This document shows, piece by piece, positions 32,022-39,738 of a stretch of 64,000 nucleotides of DNA; position 1 is the first letter of the stretch; every line of letters starts with the position of its first letter. The notes beneath the pieces are model-generated. The model was not told where the DNA came from, did not search any database, and worked only from the letters and a program-made list of their open reading frames with translations. The stretch covers positions 60,703 to 124,702 of the forward strand of contig NZ_BOMZ01000071.1 in the NCBI RefSeq assembly GCF_016862455.1. The letters are read 5' to 3'. The stretch comes from Actinoplanes utahensis. Lineage in GTDB: Bacteria; Actinomycetota; Actinomycetes; Mycobacteriales; Micromonosporaceae. A program made the translations under genes and the position numbers.

Positions 32022-33052
32022 GTGTCTTCACCCTTCCGCAGGCGGAGAAGGAGGCTGTGCTGCTGGCACAGCTCTCCGAGTTGACCGAGCACCATCGGGC
32101 CAACTGCGAGCCGTACGACCGCATTCTCGCCGCGTCCGGCTTCACCAAGGCCGAATCGATCGCCGACCTGCCGTGGCTGCCGGTCCGCCTGTTCAAGACG
32201 CTGGACCTGAAGAGCATCCCGGACGACGAGGTGTTCAAGGTGCTCACGTCCAGCGGTACCACCGGTGACGTCAGCAAGATCTACCTGGACAAGGCGGCCG
32301 CCGCCGAGCAGCAGAAACGCCTGGCCGCCACGGTGCAGACCGCGATCGGCCCGAAACGGCTGCCGATGATCCTGGTCGACACCAAGGCCATGCTGAAGGA
32401 CCGCCGTTCGTTCAGCGCCCGCGGCGCCGGCGTGCTCGGCATGTCCACCTTCGGGCGCGACCACGTCTGGGCGCTCGACATGGACGGCCACGTCGACGTC
32501 GAGGCGCTGCGCGGCTTCCTGGCCAAGCACGGCGACCAGCCGTTCCTGATCTTCGGGTTCACCTTCCTGGTCTGGCTGCACCTCTACGAGGTGGCGCTGG
32601 AGCACAAGCTGGACCTGAGCAACGGCATCCTGATCCACTCCGGCGGCTGGAAGAAGCTGATCGACCAGGCCGTCTCGCCCGAGGAGTTCCGCGCCCGGCT
32701 GGCCGGGGTCGGCCTGACCAGGGTGCACAACTACTACGGCATGGTCGAGCAGATCGGCACGATCTTCCTCGAGGGGCCGGACGGCGGGGCGCTGTACTGC
32801 CCCGACTTCGCCGACGTGATCATCCGTGACCCGGAGACCTGGGCCGAGCTGCCGCCCGGCAAACCCGGCCTGATCGAGGTGATCAGCACCCTGCCCACGT
32901 CGTACCCCGGTCATGTCCTCCTCACCGAGGACCTGGGTGTGGTGCACGGCATCGACGACGGGGCCTGGCCCGGCAAGCGCTTCTCGGTGCTCGGCCGGCT
33001 GCCCCGCGCCGAGGCCCGTGGCTGCTCGGACACGTATCGGAGTGCGGCATGA
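32018..33052 (+). CDS. luxE: LuxE-like acyl-protein synthetase
   Basis: A 344-aa protein of the LuxE family, which activates a fatty acid as acyl-AMP, binds it on a cysteine and hands it to the reductase LuxC. It has LTSSGTTGDVSKIYLD (nucleotide loop), FGFTFLVWLHLYE, IHSGGWKKL and VHNYYGMVEQIGTIFLE. Cys336, nine residues from the C-terminus in RGCSDT, occupies the position of the acylated C-terminal cysteine of luminous-bacterial LuxE. No luciferase (LuxA/LuxB) is encoded nearby, so bioluminescence is not implied. Overlaps both neighbours by 4 nt. Confidence 0.9.
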   Translation: MSVFTLPQAEKEAVLLAQLSELTEHHRANCEPYDRILAASGFTKAESIADLPWLPVRLFKTLDLKSIPDDEVFKVLTSSGTTGDVSKIYLDKAAAAEQQKRLAATVQTAIGPKRLPMILVDTKAMLKDRRSFSARGAGVLGMSTFGRDHVWALDMDGHVDVEALRGFLAKHGDQPFLIFGFTFLVWLHLYEVALEHKLDLSNGILIHSGGWKKLIDQAVSPEEFRARLAGVGLTRVHNYYGMVEQIGTIFLEGPDGGALYCPDFADVIIRDPETWAELPPGKPGLIEVISTLPTSYPGHVLLTEDLGVVHGIDDGAWPGKRFSVLGRLPRAEARGCSDTYRSAA

Positions 33053-34242
33053 AGTTCCGTTTCGGCGTCGAAGGCGACCTGACCGCCCCCTCCGACGACC
33101 GGCTCGCCGTCGGCGACCCGCGGGTGGTGGACTTCCTGGCCAAGCTGGCCCGCAAGCTCCTCGCCCCGGCGGTCGCCCGGCAGCACCCGGAGCTCGGCTC
33201 GCTCGGCTACTTCCTGCGCCCGGCCGAGCTGAAGCGCTCGGTCGAGCGGATGACCGCCCGGCAGGACGCGCTGGTCTTCCCCCGGGGCAACGTCTTCCAC
33301 CTGCCTCCGGCCAACGTGGACACCATCTTCGTCTACTCGTGGGCGATCTCCGCGCTGGCCGGCAACCACAACGTGGTCCGGATCTCGTCGCGCTCGGCGG
33401 GTGCCGCCGAGGTCATCCTGGACTCGATGAACGCGGTGCTGGCCGACTCCGATCCGGTGATCGGCCGGACCCAGCGGATGGTCACCTACGGCTACGACGA
33501 CGCGGTCACCGCGGCGCTGAGCAAGTGGTGCGATCTGCGGGTGATCTGGGGTGGCGACGCCGCCGTGGACACCATCCGCAAGCAGCCGCTGCGGCCGTCG
33601 GCGCGCGATCTCACCTTCCCGGACCGCACGTCCTGGGCGGTGCTGTCGGTGCCCGGCTGGCGGGCCGCCGACCCGGCCGCCCGCAAGGCCGCGGTCGTCG
33701 GGTTCGCCAACGACGCGTACTGGTTCGACCAGGCCGCCTGCTCCTCCCCGCGCACGGTCTTCCTGGTCGGTGCGGACGGGGACACATCGGAGGTTCGGTC
33801 CGAGTTCCTGGACCTGCTTCTCGGTGTCGTCGACCAGCGGGGCTGGACGGTGGACGCGGCGATGGCGGTGGAGAAGCGGGTCAACGCGTACGGGCTGGCC
33901 GCGACCGGCGCCGCCACCGCGCTGGACTTCCCGGACAACCGGGTGACCGCCGTCACTCTTGCGGGTACCGAACTGGCGCCCCGTCGATGGATCGGGGCAG
34001 GCGCGTTCCCCTTCGCTGAGGTAGGCTCCCTCATCGATCTGGTTCCGGCGATGAACCGGCAGGACCAGACGGTCAGTCACTTCGGGTTCACCCCGGCAGA
34101 GCTGCGGGCCTTCGCTACCGAGCTGGGCGGCCGCGGCGTCGACCGGATCGTGCCGTTCGGGTCGGCGCTGACCTTCGGCGCCATCTGGGACGGCTACGAC
34201 CTGCCGAGTGAATTCACCAGACTGACCACGCTTCAGCCGTAG
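33049..34242 (+). CDS. luxC: LuxC-like acyl-CoA/acyl-protein reductase
   Basis: A 397-aa aldehyde-dehydrogenase-like reductase of the LuxC family. It accepts an acyl group on a cysteine (Cys231 in FDQAACSSPR) and reduces it to the aldehyde with NADPH. Motifs: GNVFHLPPANVDTIFVYSW, NHNVVRISSR and VVGFANDAYWFDQAACSS. Together with the LuxE-like enzyme it forms the reductase half of the fatty-acid reductase complex. Partners in the operon could use the aldehyde for amination, aldol chemistry or reduction to an alcohol; none is proven. It is the last gene of the overlapping operon. Confidence 0.9.
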   Translation: MKFRFGVEGDLTAPSDDRLAVGDPRVVDFLAKLARKLLAPAVARQHPELGSLGYFLRPAELKRSVERMTARQDALVFPRGNVFHLPPANVDTIFVYSWAISALAGNHNVVRISSRSAGAAEVILDSMNAVLADSDPVIGRTQRMVTYGYDDAVTAALSKWCDLRVIWGGDAAVDTIRKQPLRPSARDLTFPDRTSWAVLSVPGWRAADPAARKAAVVGFANDAYWFDQAACSSPRTVFLVGADGDTSEVRSEFLDLLLGVVDQRGWTVDAAMAVEKRVNAYGLAATGAATALDFPDNRVTAVTLAGTELAPRRWIGAGAFPFAEVGSLIDLVPAMNRQDQTVSHFGFTPAELRAFATELGGRGVDRIVPFGSALTFGAIWDGYDLPSEFTRLTTLQP

Positions 34243-34295
34243 CAGGGCCGGGGGTGACCGGACCGGCTACCTTCCCTTCTGAATACCCCCGACCT

Positions 34296-34301
34296 TAGGT
34301 T
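34296..34301 (+). promoter_or_regulatory. -10-like hexamer, possible leaderless start for the GT2 gene
   Basis: TAGGTT ends 6 nt before the ATG at 34308 with no Shine-Dalgarno sequence. This suggests the glycosyltransferase pair has its own leaderless transcript separate from the lux-like operon. Confidence 0.45.
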
Positions 34302-34307
34302 GATTCC

Positions 34308-35303
34308 ATGACCAACCCCCCTGGTCTCTCGGTCGTCATCCCGATGTACAACGAGGAACTGGTGATCCCGGCCCTCGTTGCGCGGTTGCGGCCGGTCCTG
34401 GACGCGCTCGACGAGACGTACGAGGTCGTGGCCGTGGACGACGGCAGTGCCGACGCCACGGCCGCGCTCGTCGAGAAGCACCGCCTGGAGTGGCCGCAGC
34501 TGCGGCTGGTCCGGCTGCGGCGCAACAGCGGGCACCAGGCCGCGCTCACCGCCGGCTTCCACCGCGCCCGCGGCGAGTTCGTGGTGACCATCGACGCGGA
34601 TCTGCAGGACCCGCCGGAGACCATCGGCGACATGGTGCGCCTCTCCCGCGACGAGAACCTGGACGTCGTCTACGGCGTCCGCAGCGACCGCAGCACCGAC
34701 ACCATCTTCAAGCGGAACACCGCGGGGCTGTACTACAAGCTGATGCGCCGCATCGTCGGCCCCGACCTGCCGCAGCAGGCCGGCGACTTCCGGCTGGTCC
34801 GCCGTTCGGTGGTGGACGTGCTGCGCCGGATGGGCGACCAGGTCCCGGTCTACCGGCTGCTGATCCCGTCACTCGGCTTCACCTCCGGCACGGTCAGCTA
34901 CGTGCGGGAGAAGCGGGTCGCCGGCGAGACGAAATACCCGCTGCGCAAGATGATCTCCCTGGCCTGGGACAGCACCGCGGACTTCACCGCCGCCCCGCTG
35001 CGGCTGGCCACCTGGCTGGGCATGACCGCTTTCGCCGGCTCGCTGATCTTCATGGTCTTCGGCGTCGTGGTGTGGGCCAACGGCACCGTCATCCCGGGCT
35101 GGACCTCGCTGTTCCTGGCGGTCCTGCTGTTCGCCGCGGTCCAGTTGATCTGCCTGGGCCTGCTCGGCGAGTACATCGCCCGGATCTACCGGGCCCTGCA
35201 GAACCGTCCGGCGTTCCAGATCGGGTACGACTCGGCCGACGTGACCGAGACACCGGTGGTCGCTGCCGTTCCGGCGCAGCGTACCCCCGCGACCATGCCG
35301 TGA
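34308..35303 (+). CDS. Polyprenyl-phosphate glycosyltransferase (GT2, DPM1/GtrB-like)
   Basis: Transfers a sugar from a nucleotide donor to polyprenyl phosphate on the cytoplasmic face of the membrane. It is 331 aa. The GT-A domain has SVVIPMYNEELVIPALVARL, AVDDGSADAT, NSGHQAALTAGF, VVTIDADLQDPPE (DxD) and RVAGETKYPLRKM. Two transmembrane helices follow (FAGSLIFMVFGVVVWANG and LFLAVLLFAAVQLICLGLL), with GEYIARIYRALQNRPAF between membrane and tail. The layout matches GtrB/ArnC-type enzymes. Its stop overlaps the next gene as GTGA, and that gene encodes a probable polyprenyl-sugar-dependent transferase. Confidence 0.92.
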   Translation: MTNPPGLSVVIPMYNEELVIPALVARLRPVLDALDETYEVVAVDDGSADATAALVEKHRLEWPQLRLVRLRRNSGHQAALTAGFHRARGEFVVTIDADLQDPPETIGDMVRLSRDENLDVVYGVRSDRSTDTIFKRNTAGLYYKLMRRIVGPDLPQQAGDFRLVRRSVVDVLRRMGDQVPVYRLLIPSLGFTSGTVSYVREKRVAGETKYPLRKMISLAWDSTADFTAAPLRLATWLGMTAFAGSLIFMVFGVVVWANGTVIPGWTSLFLAVLLFAAVQLICLGLLGEYIARIYRALQNRPAFQIGYDSADVTETPVVAAVPAQRTPATMP

Positions 35304-37615
35304 CCGTAGTGCTGAACGCGCCTGAGGTGGCTTCGGCTCCGAAGGCGCGGCGCCCGATCGCCGGGGTGCTGCTGCGGCTGCTGCCGTGGATCTTCCCGGC
35401 CGCTGTCGCGTTCGGTGTCCTGCACGCGTTCGAGACTCCGGACCGGCAGATCGCCCTGTACGCGGCGTACTTCCTGCTCGCCGTGGTGGTGCCGGGCACC
35501 CTGGTGTTCCGCGGCCTGTACGGAAGCCGCGGCAACTGGCCGGAGGACCTCGGCCTGGGCGCCGCCACCGGCCTGGTCGTCCTGCTGCTCGGCTGGGCCC
35601 TCGGCGCGGCCACCGGCCTGCAGGACTGGCTGCCGGCCTGGCCCGCGCTGATCGCCGTGCTGTTCCTGGCGGTGCCGCGACTGCGCCGGCACTGGCTGAT
35701 CAGCGAGCCTGCCCCGCTGCCGGTGGCCTGGTCGTGGGCGGTCGCCGCGGTGCTGGTGATGGTGGCGCTGTGGGGCATCACGGCGTTCGAGGGCACCGAG
35801 TTGCCACCCGACACCGCCGTGATCTACCAGGACCTCTACTACCACCTGGCGCTCGTGCACGAGATGACGCGCACGATGCCGTTCGAGGTGCCGCAGGTCG
35901 CCGGCGACGCGTTGCGCTACCACTTCCTCTCCGACGCGGACATGGCCGCGGCCAGCATGATCACCGGCATCCCGGCGGCGAACGTGCTGCTGCGTCTGTG
36001 GGTGCTGCCGATCGCGGCCGTCGCGGTCGTGGTCTTCGCCGCGCTCGGCCGGTCCGCCGCGGGACGCTGGTGGGTGGGCGCGCTGGCCGCCGCTCTCGGC
36101 TTCGTGGGGTACGCCCTGACGCTGGGCGGCCCGATCACGCCGATGCTGGGCGGCGTCCCGCTCACCTTCCTGAGCCCTTCCCAGGTGTACGCGCTGCCGC
36201 TCATCGGGCTCTTCACCCTGCTCGCGACGGAGGCCCTGCGGGGCCGCCCGCTGCGCGGGGCCTGGGCGCTGCTGCCGCTGCTGGCGCTGGCCTGTGCCGG
36301 CGCCAAGTCCAGTGTGCTGCCACCGCTGGCCGCCGGTGTCGGTCTGGCCGGGGTGGTGCTGCTGTGGCGGCGGCGCCGGATCCCGTGGACGGCTGTCGGT
36401 CTGCTCGGCGCCATCGTCTTCGGCATCGTGCTCGGGTTCCGGCTCTTCGCCGGCGGCGGGGCGGGCACCCTGCTCATCCAGCCGTTGCAGGCGTTGCACT
36501 GGATGGCGCCGTACGCGCAGACCCTCGGCGCCGGCGAGGGCACGGCCGAGAAGGGCTTCCTGGTCCCGGGCCTGGCCGGGGCGGACGCCGCGGGCTGGGC
36601 GTTCGTCGTCGGGCTGCTGGCCTGGTGGGCGCTGATGCAGGCGCCGCGCCTGGTCGGCCTGCTGGTGTGGCCGCACCGCCGGGAGGAGACGGCCGGCACG
36701 GTCGATCCGGTGCGCTGGCTGTTCGGCGGGATCGTGGTGGCCGGCGCGGGCGGGCTGTGGGCGTTCGCGCACCCGTCGCTCAGCCAGGGCTACTTCTACA
36801 CCGGTGTGCTGCCGATGGCCGCGGTGCTGACCGCCTGGACGTTCGCCGACCGGATCCGGACCTGGCTCGTCCCGGTGCTCGGCGGGGTGGCCGGCGCGGC
36901 CTGGCAGGTGCTGGCGCCCGAGGTGAAGGCGCCGGCCGAACCGTCCGTCGCCGACTGGGCATGGGCACTGGCCGTGCCGGTGCTGACCACCGCCGCGGTG
37001 GTCGTGGTGCCGGCCGTCATCGGGGTGGCGATCTGGCGGAAACGGGCGCTGCGGGCGCTGCCGGTTCTGCTGCTCGCCGCGATCGTGGGCGGCGGCCTGG
37101 CCAACGGGGTCGTCCAGACCGCCAAGCGGATCACCGACGCGCCGCCGAAGTCGTCGGCGGCCAGCCCGTCGGCGGTCACGGAGCAGGAGATGCGTGCCGC
37201 GCTCTGGCTGGAGGAGAACGCCGGCGAGGAGGATCTGGTCGCCACCAACGTGCACTGCACGCCGATCAAGGCCAGGGAGAACTGCAACGCGCGGGCTTTC
37301 TGGGTGGCCGGGCTGGGCGGGCGGCGTACGCTCGTCGAAAGCTGGGGATACGCCGACCAGTCGGTGGCGGCGAACGGCAGGAACGGGCTTTACTACGCCA
37401 ACCAGCCGGCGCCGTACCCCGAGGTGTTCGCGCTGAACGAGCGGGTCTTCCGGACCGGCGCGGCGGCGGACGTCGCGGAGCTGCGGGACCGGTTCGGTGT
37501 GCGGTGGCTCTTCGCCGACAGCCGTGCCGGAGCCGTCTCGCCGGCGCTGGCCCAGGTCGCCGACGTCCGGCACACCCAGGGCACGGTCACCATCTACGAG
37601 CTGCGCCCGGCGTAG
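35300..37615 (+). CDS. Large polytopic membrane protein, GT-C-like glycosyltransferase candidate
   Basis: A 771-aa integral membrane protein with roughly 12-14 predicted helices and an extracytoplasmic C-terminal domain of about 160 aa. The first large outer loop carries DTAVIYQDLYYHLALVHEM, an acidic/His loop at the position of the catalytic DxD/ExD loop of GT-C enzymes, followed by YHFLSDADMAA. I infer that it moves the sugar from the polyprenyl phosphate made by the coupled GT2 enzyme to an exported acceptor. It is translated from the GTG at 35300, overlapping the GT2 stop by 4 nt. Upstream in-frame extension lies inside the GT2 gene. Confidence 0.75.
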   Translation: MTVVLNAPEVASAPKARRPIAGVLLRLLPWIFPAAVAFGVLHAFETPDRQIALYAAYFLLAVVVPGTLVFRGLYGSRGNWPEDLGLGAATGLVVLLLGWALGAATGLQDWLPAWPALIAVLFLAVPRLRRHWLISEPAPLPVAWSWAVAAVLVMVALWGITAFEGTELPPDTAVIYQDLYYHLALVHEMTRTMPFEVPQVAGDALRYHFLSDADMAAASMITGIPAANVLLRLWVLPIAAVAVVVFAALGRSAAGRWWVGALAAALGFVGYALTLGGPITPMLGGVPLTFLSPSQVYALPLIGLFTLLATEALRGRPLRGAWALLPLLALACAGAKSSVLPPLAAGVGLAGVVLLWRRRRIPWTAVGLLGAIVFGIVLGFRLFAGGGAGTLLIQPLQALHWMAPYAQTLGAGEGTAEKGFLVPGLAGADAAGWAFVVGLLAWWALMQAPRLVGLLVWPHRREETAGTVDPVRWLFGGIVVAGAGGLWAFAHPSLSQGYFYTGVLPMAAVLTAWTFADRIRTWLVPVLGGVAGAAWQVLAPEVKAPAEPSVADWAWALAVPVLTTAAVVVVPAVIGVAIWRKRALRALPVLLLAAIVGGGLANGVVQTAKRITDAPPKSSAASPSAVTEQEMRAALWLEENAGEEDLVATNVHCTPIKARENCNARAFWVAGLGGRRTLVESWGYADQSVAANGRNGLYYANQPAPYPEVFALNERVFRTGAAADVAELRDRFGVRWLFADSRAGAVSPALAQVADVRHTQGTVTIYELRPA

Positions 37616-37676
37616 TCGGGTTATCCCTACCTTCGGGTGGGCGGCCCACGGGATCGCGTGGGTGGGCGCCGGTGCA

Positions 37677-37682
37677 TAGCGT
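37677..37682 (+). promoter_or_regulatory. -10-like hexamer before the histidine kinase gene
   Basis: TAGCGT ends 7 nt before the ATG at 37690, with no Shine-Dalgarno sequence between. A leaderless start is possible. Confidence 0.4.
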
Positions 37683-37689
37683 CTGTGGC

Positions 37690-38994
37690 ATGACGACCAC
37701 ACACGCCGACGCGGCGCCCACCCGGAGCCTGGTGGGCCGGTACTTCCGCCAGCTCGGTATCGACACGCAGTACGTGCTGATCGGTTTCCCGATCGGCATG
37801 GTGACTTTCGTGGTCGGTCTCAGCGGGTTCGCGCTCGGCATCAGTACCGCGATCATCTGGGTGGGCCTGCCGATCCTGGTCGGCACGTTGATGCTGTCCC
37901 GGGGTTTCGCGATGGCCGAGCGGGCCCGGATCGGCCCGGTGCTCGGCCGCCGGATGCCGCACCCGCGGTACAAGCGGGTCCGCGGCGAGGGCGCCCTGCG
38001 ACGGACCTTCGGCCCGCTCTCCGACGGGCAGACGTGGCTGGACCTGCTCCACGCGATCTTCCGGTTCATCCCGAACACCCTCGGTTTCTGCTTCGTCGTC
38101 ACCTGGTGGTCGATCGCGCTCGCCGGTCTCACCGTCCCGCTGTGGGACTGGGCCCTGCCGCACACGCCGGACAACCACGAGCTGCACGAACTGCTCGGGT
38201 TCCAGGACACGATGGGCACCCGGGTCCTCTTCAACTTCAGCATCGGTGTGTTCTTCGCCGGCACGCTGTACTGGGTGGTCCGCGGCGCCGCGCTGATGGA
38301 GGCGCACTTCGCCAAGGGGCTGCTGGTCAGCGTCTCGGCATTGCGCGAGCAGATCGCCGTGGCCGAGGAGGCCCGGGACGTGGCCCAGCAGCAGAAGGCG
38401 GCGGCGGTCTCGGCCGAGGCGGTGGCGCTGCGCAAGCTGGAGCGTGACATCCACGACGGCCCGCAGCAGCGGCTGGTCCGGCTGGCGATGGATCTGGGCC
38501 GGGCCGAGCAGCAGTTCACCGCCGACCCGGACCGGGCCCGGGCGATCGTGGCGGAGGCGCTCGCCCAGACCCGGGAGACCTTGGACGAGCTGCGTGCCCT
38601 GTCCCGCGGTATCGCCCCGCCGATCCTGGTCGACCGGGGCCTGCGGGCGGCGCTGACCGCGCTGGCCGGCCGCTGCACGATTCCGGTGGATCTGGACGCG
38701 CCGCCGCTGGACCGGTTGGAGCCGGCCGTCGAGTCGACCGCGTACTTCGTGGTGGCGGAGGCGCTGACCAACGTCGCGAAGCACAGCTACGCCAACGAGG
38801 TGCAGGTCAGCGTGCAGCGGATCGCCACCGGCCTGATCGTGACGGTCGCCGACGACGGGGTGGGCGGGGCGAGCCTGGCGAAGGGGCACGGGCTGGCCGG
38901 TCTCGACGACCGGGTGCGGGCGGCCGGCGGCGTTCTCTCGGTGGACAGCCCGCAGGGGGAGGGGACGCGGCTCACGGCGGCATTGCCGCTCTGA
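37690..38994 (+). CDS. NarL-type sensor histidine kinase
   Basis: A 434-aa membrane kinase. The N-terminal sensor has about four helices (VLIGFPIGMVTFVVGLSGF, IIWVGLPILVGTLML, FCFVVTWWSIALAGL, IGVFFAGTLYWVVRG), a 'putative sensor' type domain. A short coiled coil follows, then a HisKA_3 dimerisation domain with phosphoacceptor His255 in LERDIHDGPQQRL. The GHKL ATPase domain has EALTNVAKHS, VTVADDGVGGA and GHGLAGLDDRV. It pairs with the LuxR-type regulator 28 bp downstream. The signal is unknown. Confidence 0.93.
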   Translation: MTTTHADAAPTRSLVGRYFRQLGIDTQYVLIGFPIGMVTFVVGLSGFALGISTAIIWVGLPILVGTLMLSRGFAMAERARIGPVLGRRMPHPRYKRVRGEGALRRTFGPLSDGQTWLDLLHAIFRFIPNTLGFCFVVTWWSIALAGLTVPLWDWALPHTPDNHELHELLGFQDTMGTRVLFNFSIGVFFAGTLYWVVRGAALMEAHFAKGLLVSVSALREQIAVAEEARDVAQQQKAAAVSAEAVALRKLERDIHDGPQQRLVRLAMDLGRAEQQFTADPDRARAIVAEALAQTRETLDELRALSRGIAPPILVDRGLRAALTALAGRCTIPVDLDAPPLDRLEPAVESTAYFVVAEALTNVAKHSYANEVQVSVQRIATGLIVTVADDGVGGASLAKGHGLAGLDDRVRAAGGVLSVDSPQGEGTRLTAALPL

Positions 38995-39022
38995 ACGGAG
39001 CGAAGTCTGACAGCATGACCGC

Positions 39023-39667
39023 ATGCGGGTGGTCATTGCCGATGATGCGGTGCTGTTGCGGGAGGGCCTGATCCGGCTCGTCGAGGAGAACGGTCACACC
39101 GTCGTCTCGGCCGTCGGGGACGGGCCCTCCCTTGTGGACGCGATCAAGGAACATCGTCCGGACGTCTCCATCGTGGACGTCCGGATGCCGCCGTCGCACA
39201 CCGACGAGGGCCTGCGGGCCGCCGTCGAGGCGCGGGCCGCGGTGCCGGGCAGCCCGATCCTGGTGCTGTCCCAGTACGTCGAGGTGTCGTACGCCGACGA
39301 TCTTCTCGCCGACCGCCGTGGGGCGGTCGGCTATCTGCTCAAGGACCGGGTCTCGGTGATCGCCGAGTTCCTCGACGGATTGCGCCGGGTCGCCGAGGGC
39401 GGCACCGTGCTGGATCCCGAGGTGGTCGCCCAGCTGCTGGTCCGGCGCCGGCGTGACGATCCGCTGCGCAGCCTGACCCCGCGGGAGCGGCAGGCGCTGA
39501 CCCTGATGGCCGAGGGCATGTCGAACACCGCGATCGCCCGCAAGATGGTGGTCACCGACGGCGCGGTGGAGAAGCACGTCCGCAACATCTTCACCAAGCT
39601 GGGTCTGCACCAGGACGATGAGCAGCACCGGCGGGTCCTGGCAGTGCTCGCCTACCTCCAGGCGTAG
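39023..39667 (+). CDS. NarL/FixJ-type response regulator with LuxR DNA-binding domain
   Basis: A 214-aa regulator. The receiver domain has VVIADDAVLLREGL, phosphoacceptor Asp52 in SIVDVRMPPSHTDEGL, VLSQYVE and LLKDRV. The C-terminal LuxR helix-turn-helix is SLTPRERQALTLMAEGMSNTAIARKMVV...KHVRNIFTKLGL. It is the partner of the histidine kinase directly upstream. The MMPL transporter gene 71 bp downstream is a plausible target. Confidence 0.94.
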   Translation: MRVVIADDAVLLREGLIRLVEENGHTVVSAVGDGPSLVDAIKEHRPDVSIVDVRMPPSHTDEGLRAAVEARAAVPGSPILVLSQYVEVSYADDLLADRRGAVGYLLKDRVSVIAEFLDGLRRVAEGGTVLDPEVVAQLLVRRRRDDPLRSLTPRERQALTLMAEGMSNTAIARKMVVTDGAVEKHVRNIFTKLGLHQDDEQHRRVLAVLAYLQA

Positions 39668-39725
39668 GGCTAGCCCTACCCCGGACCGGGGTGCCTTCGG
39701 TATCGTCCGGCCACTGCGGAGTCCA

Positions 39726-39731
39726 TAGCGT
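39726..39731 (+). promoter_or_regulatory. -10-like hexamer before the MMPL transporter gene
   Basis: TAGCGT ends 7 nt before the ATG at 39739, and no ribosome-binding site is visible. The same hexamer and spacing precede the kinase gene at 37690. Confidence 0.4.
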
Positions 39732-39738
39732 CTTCCCC

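Noticed and set aside
29831..34242. Bioluminescence (lux) operon
   Set aside because: LuxE- and LuxC-like genes are present but no LuxA or LuxB luciferase subunits and no LuxD thioesterase are seen.
35386..38994. A 1202-codon plus-strand frame suggesting a huge fusion protein
   Set aside because: Only the last 434 codons (from 37690) read as a protein, a histidine kinase. The rest is an out-of-frame shadow of the GT-C-like gene.
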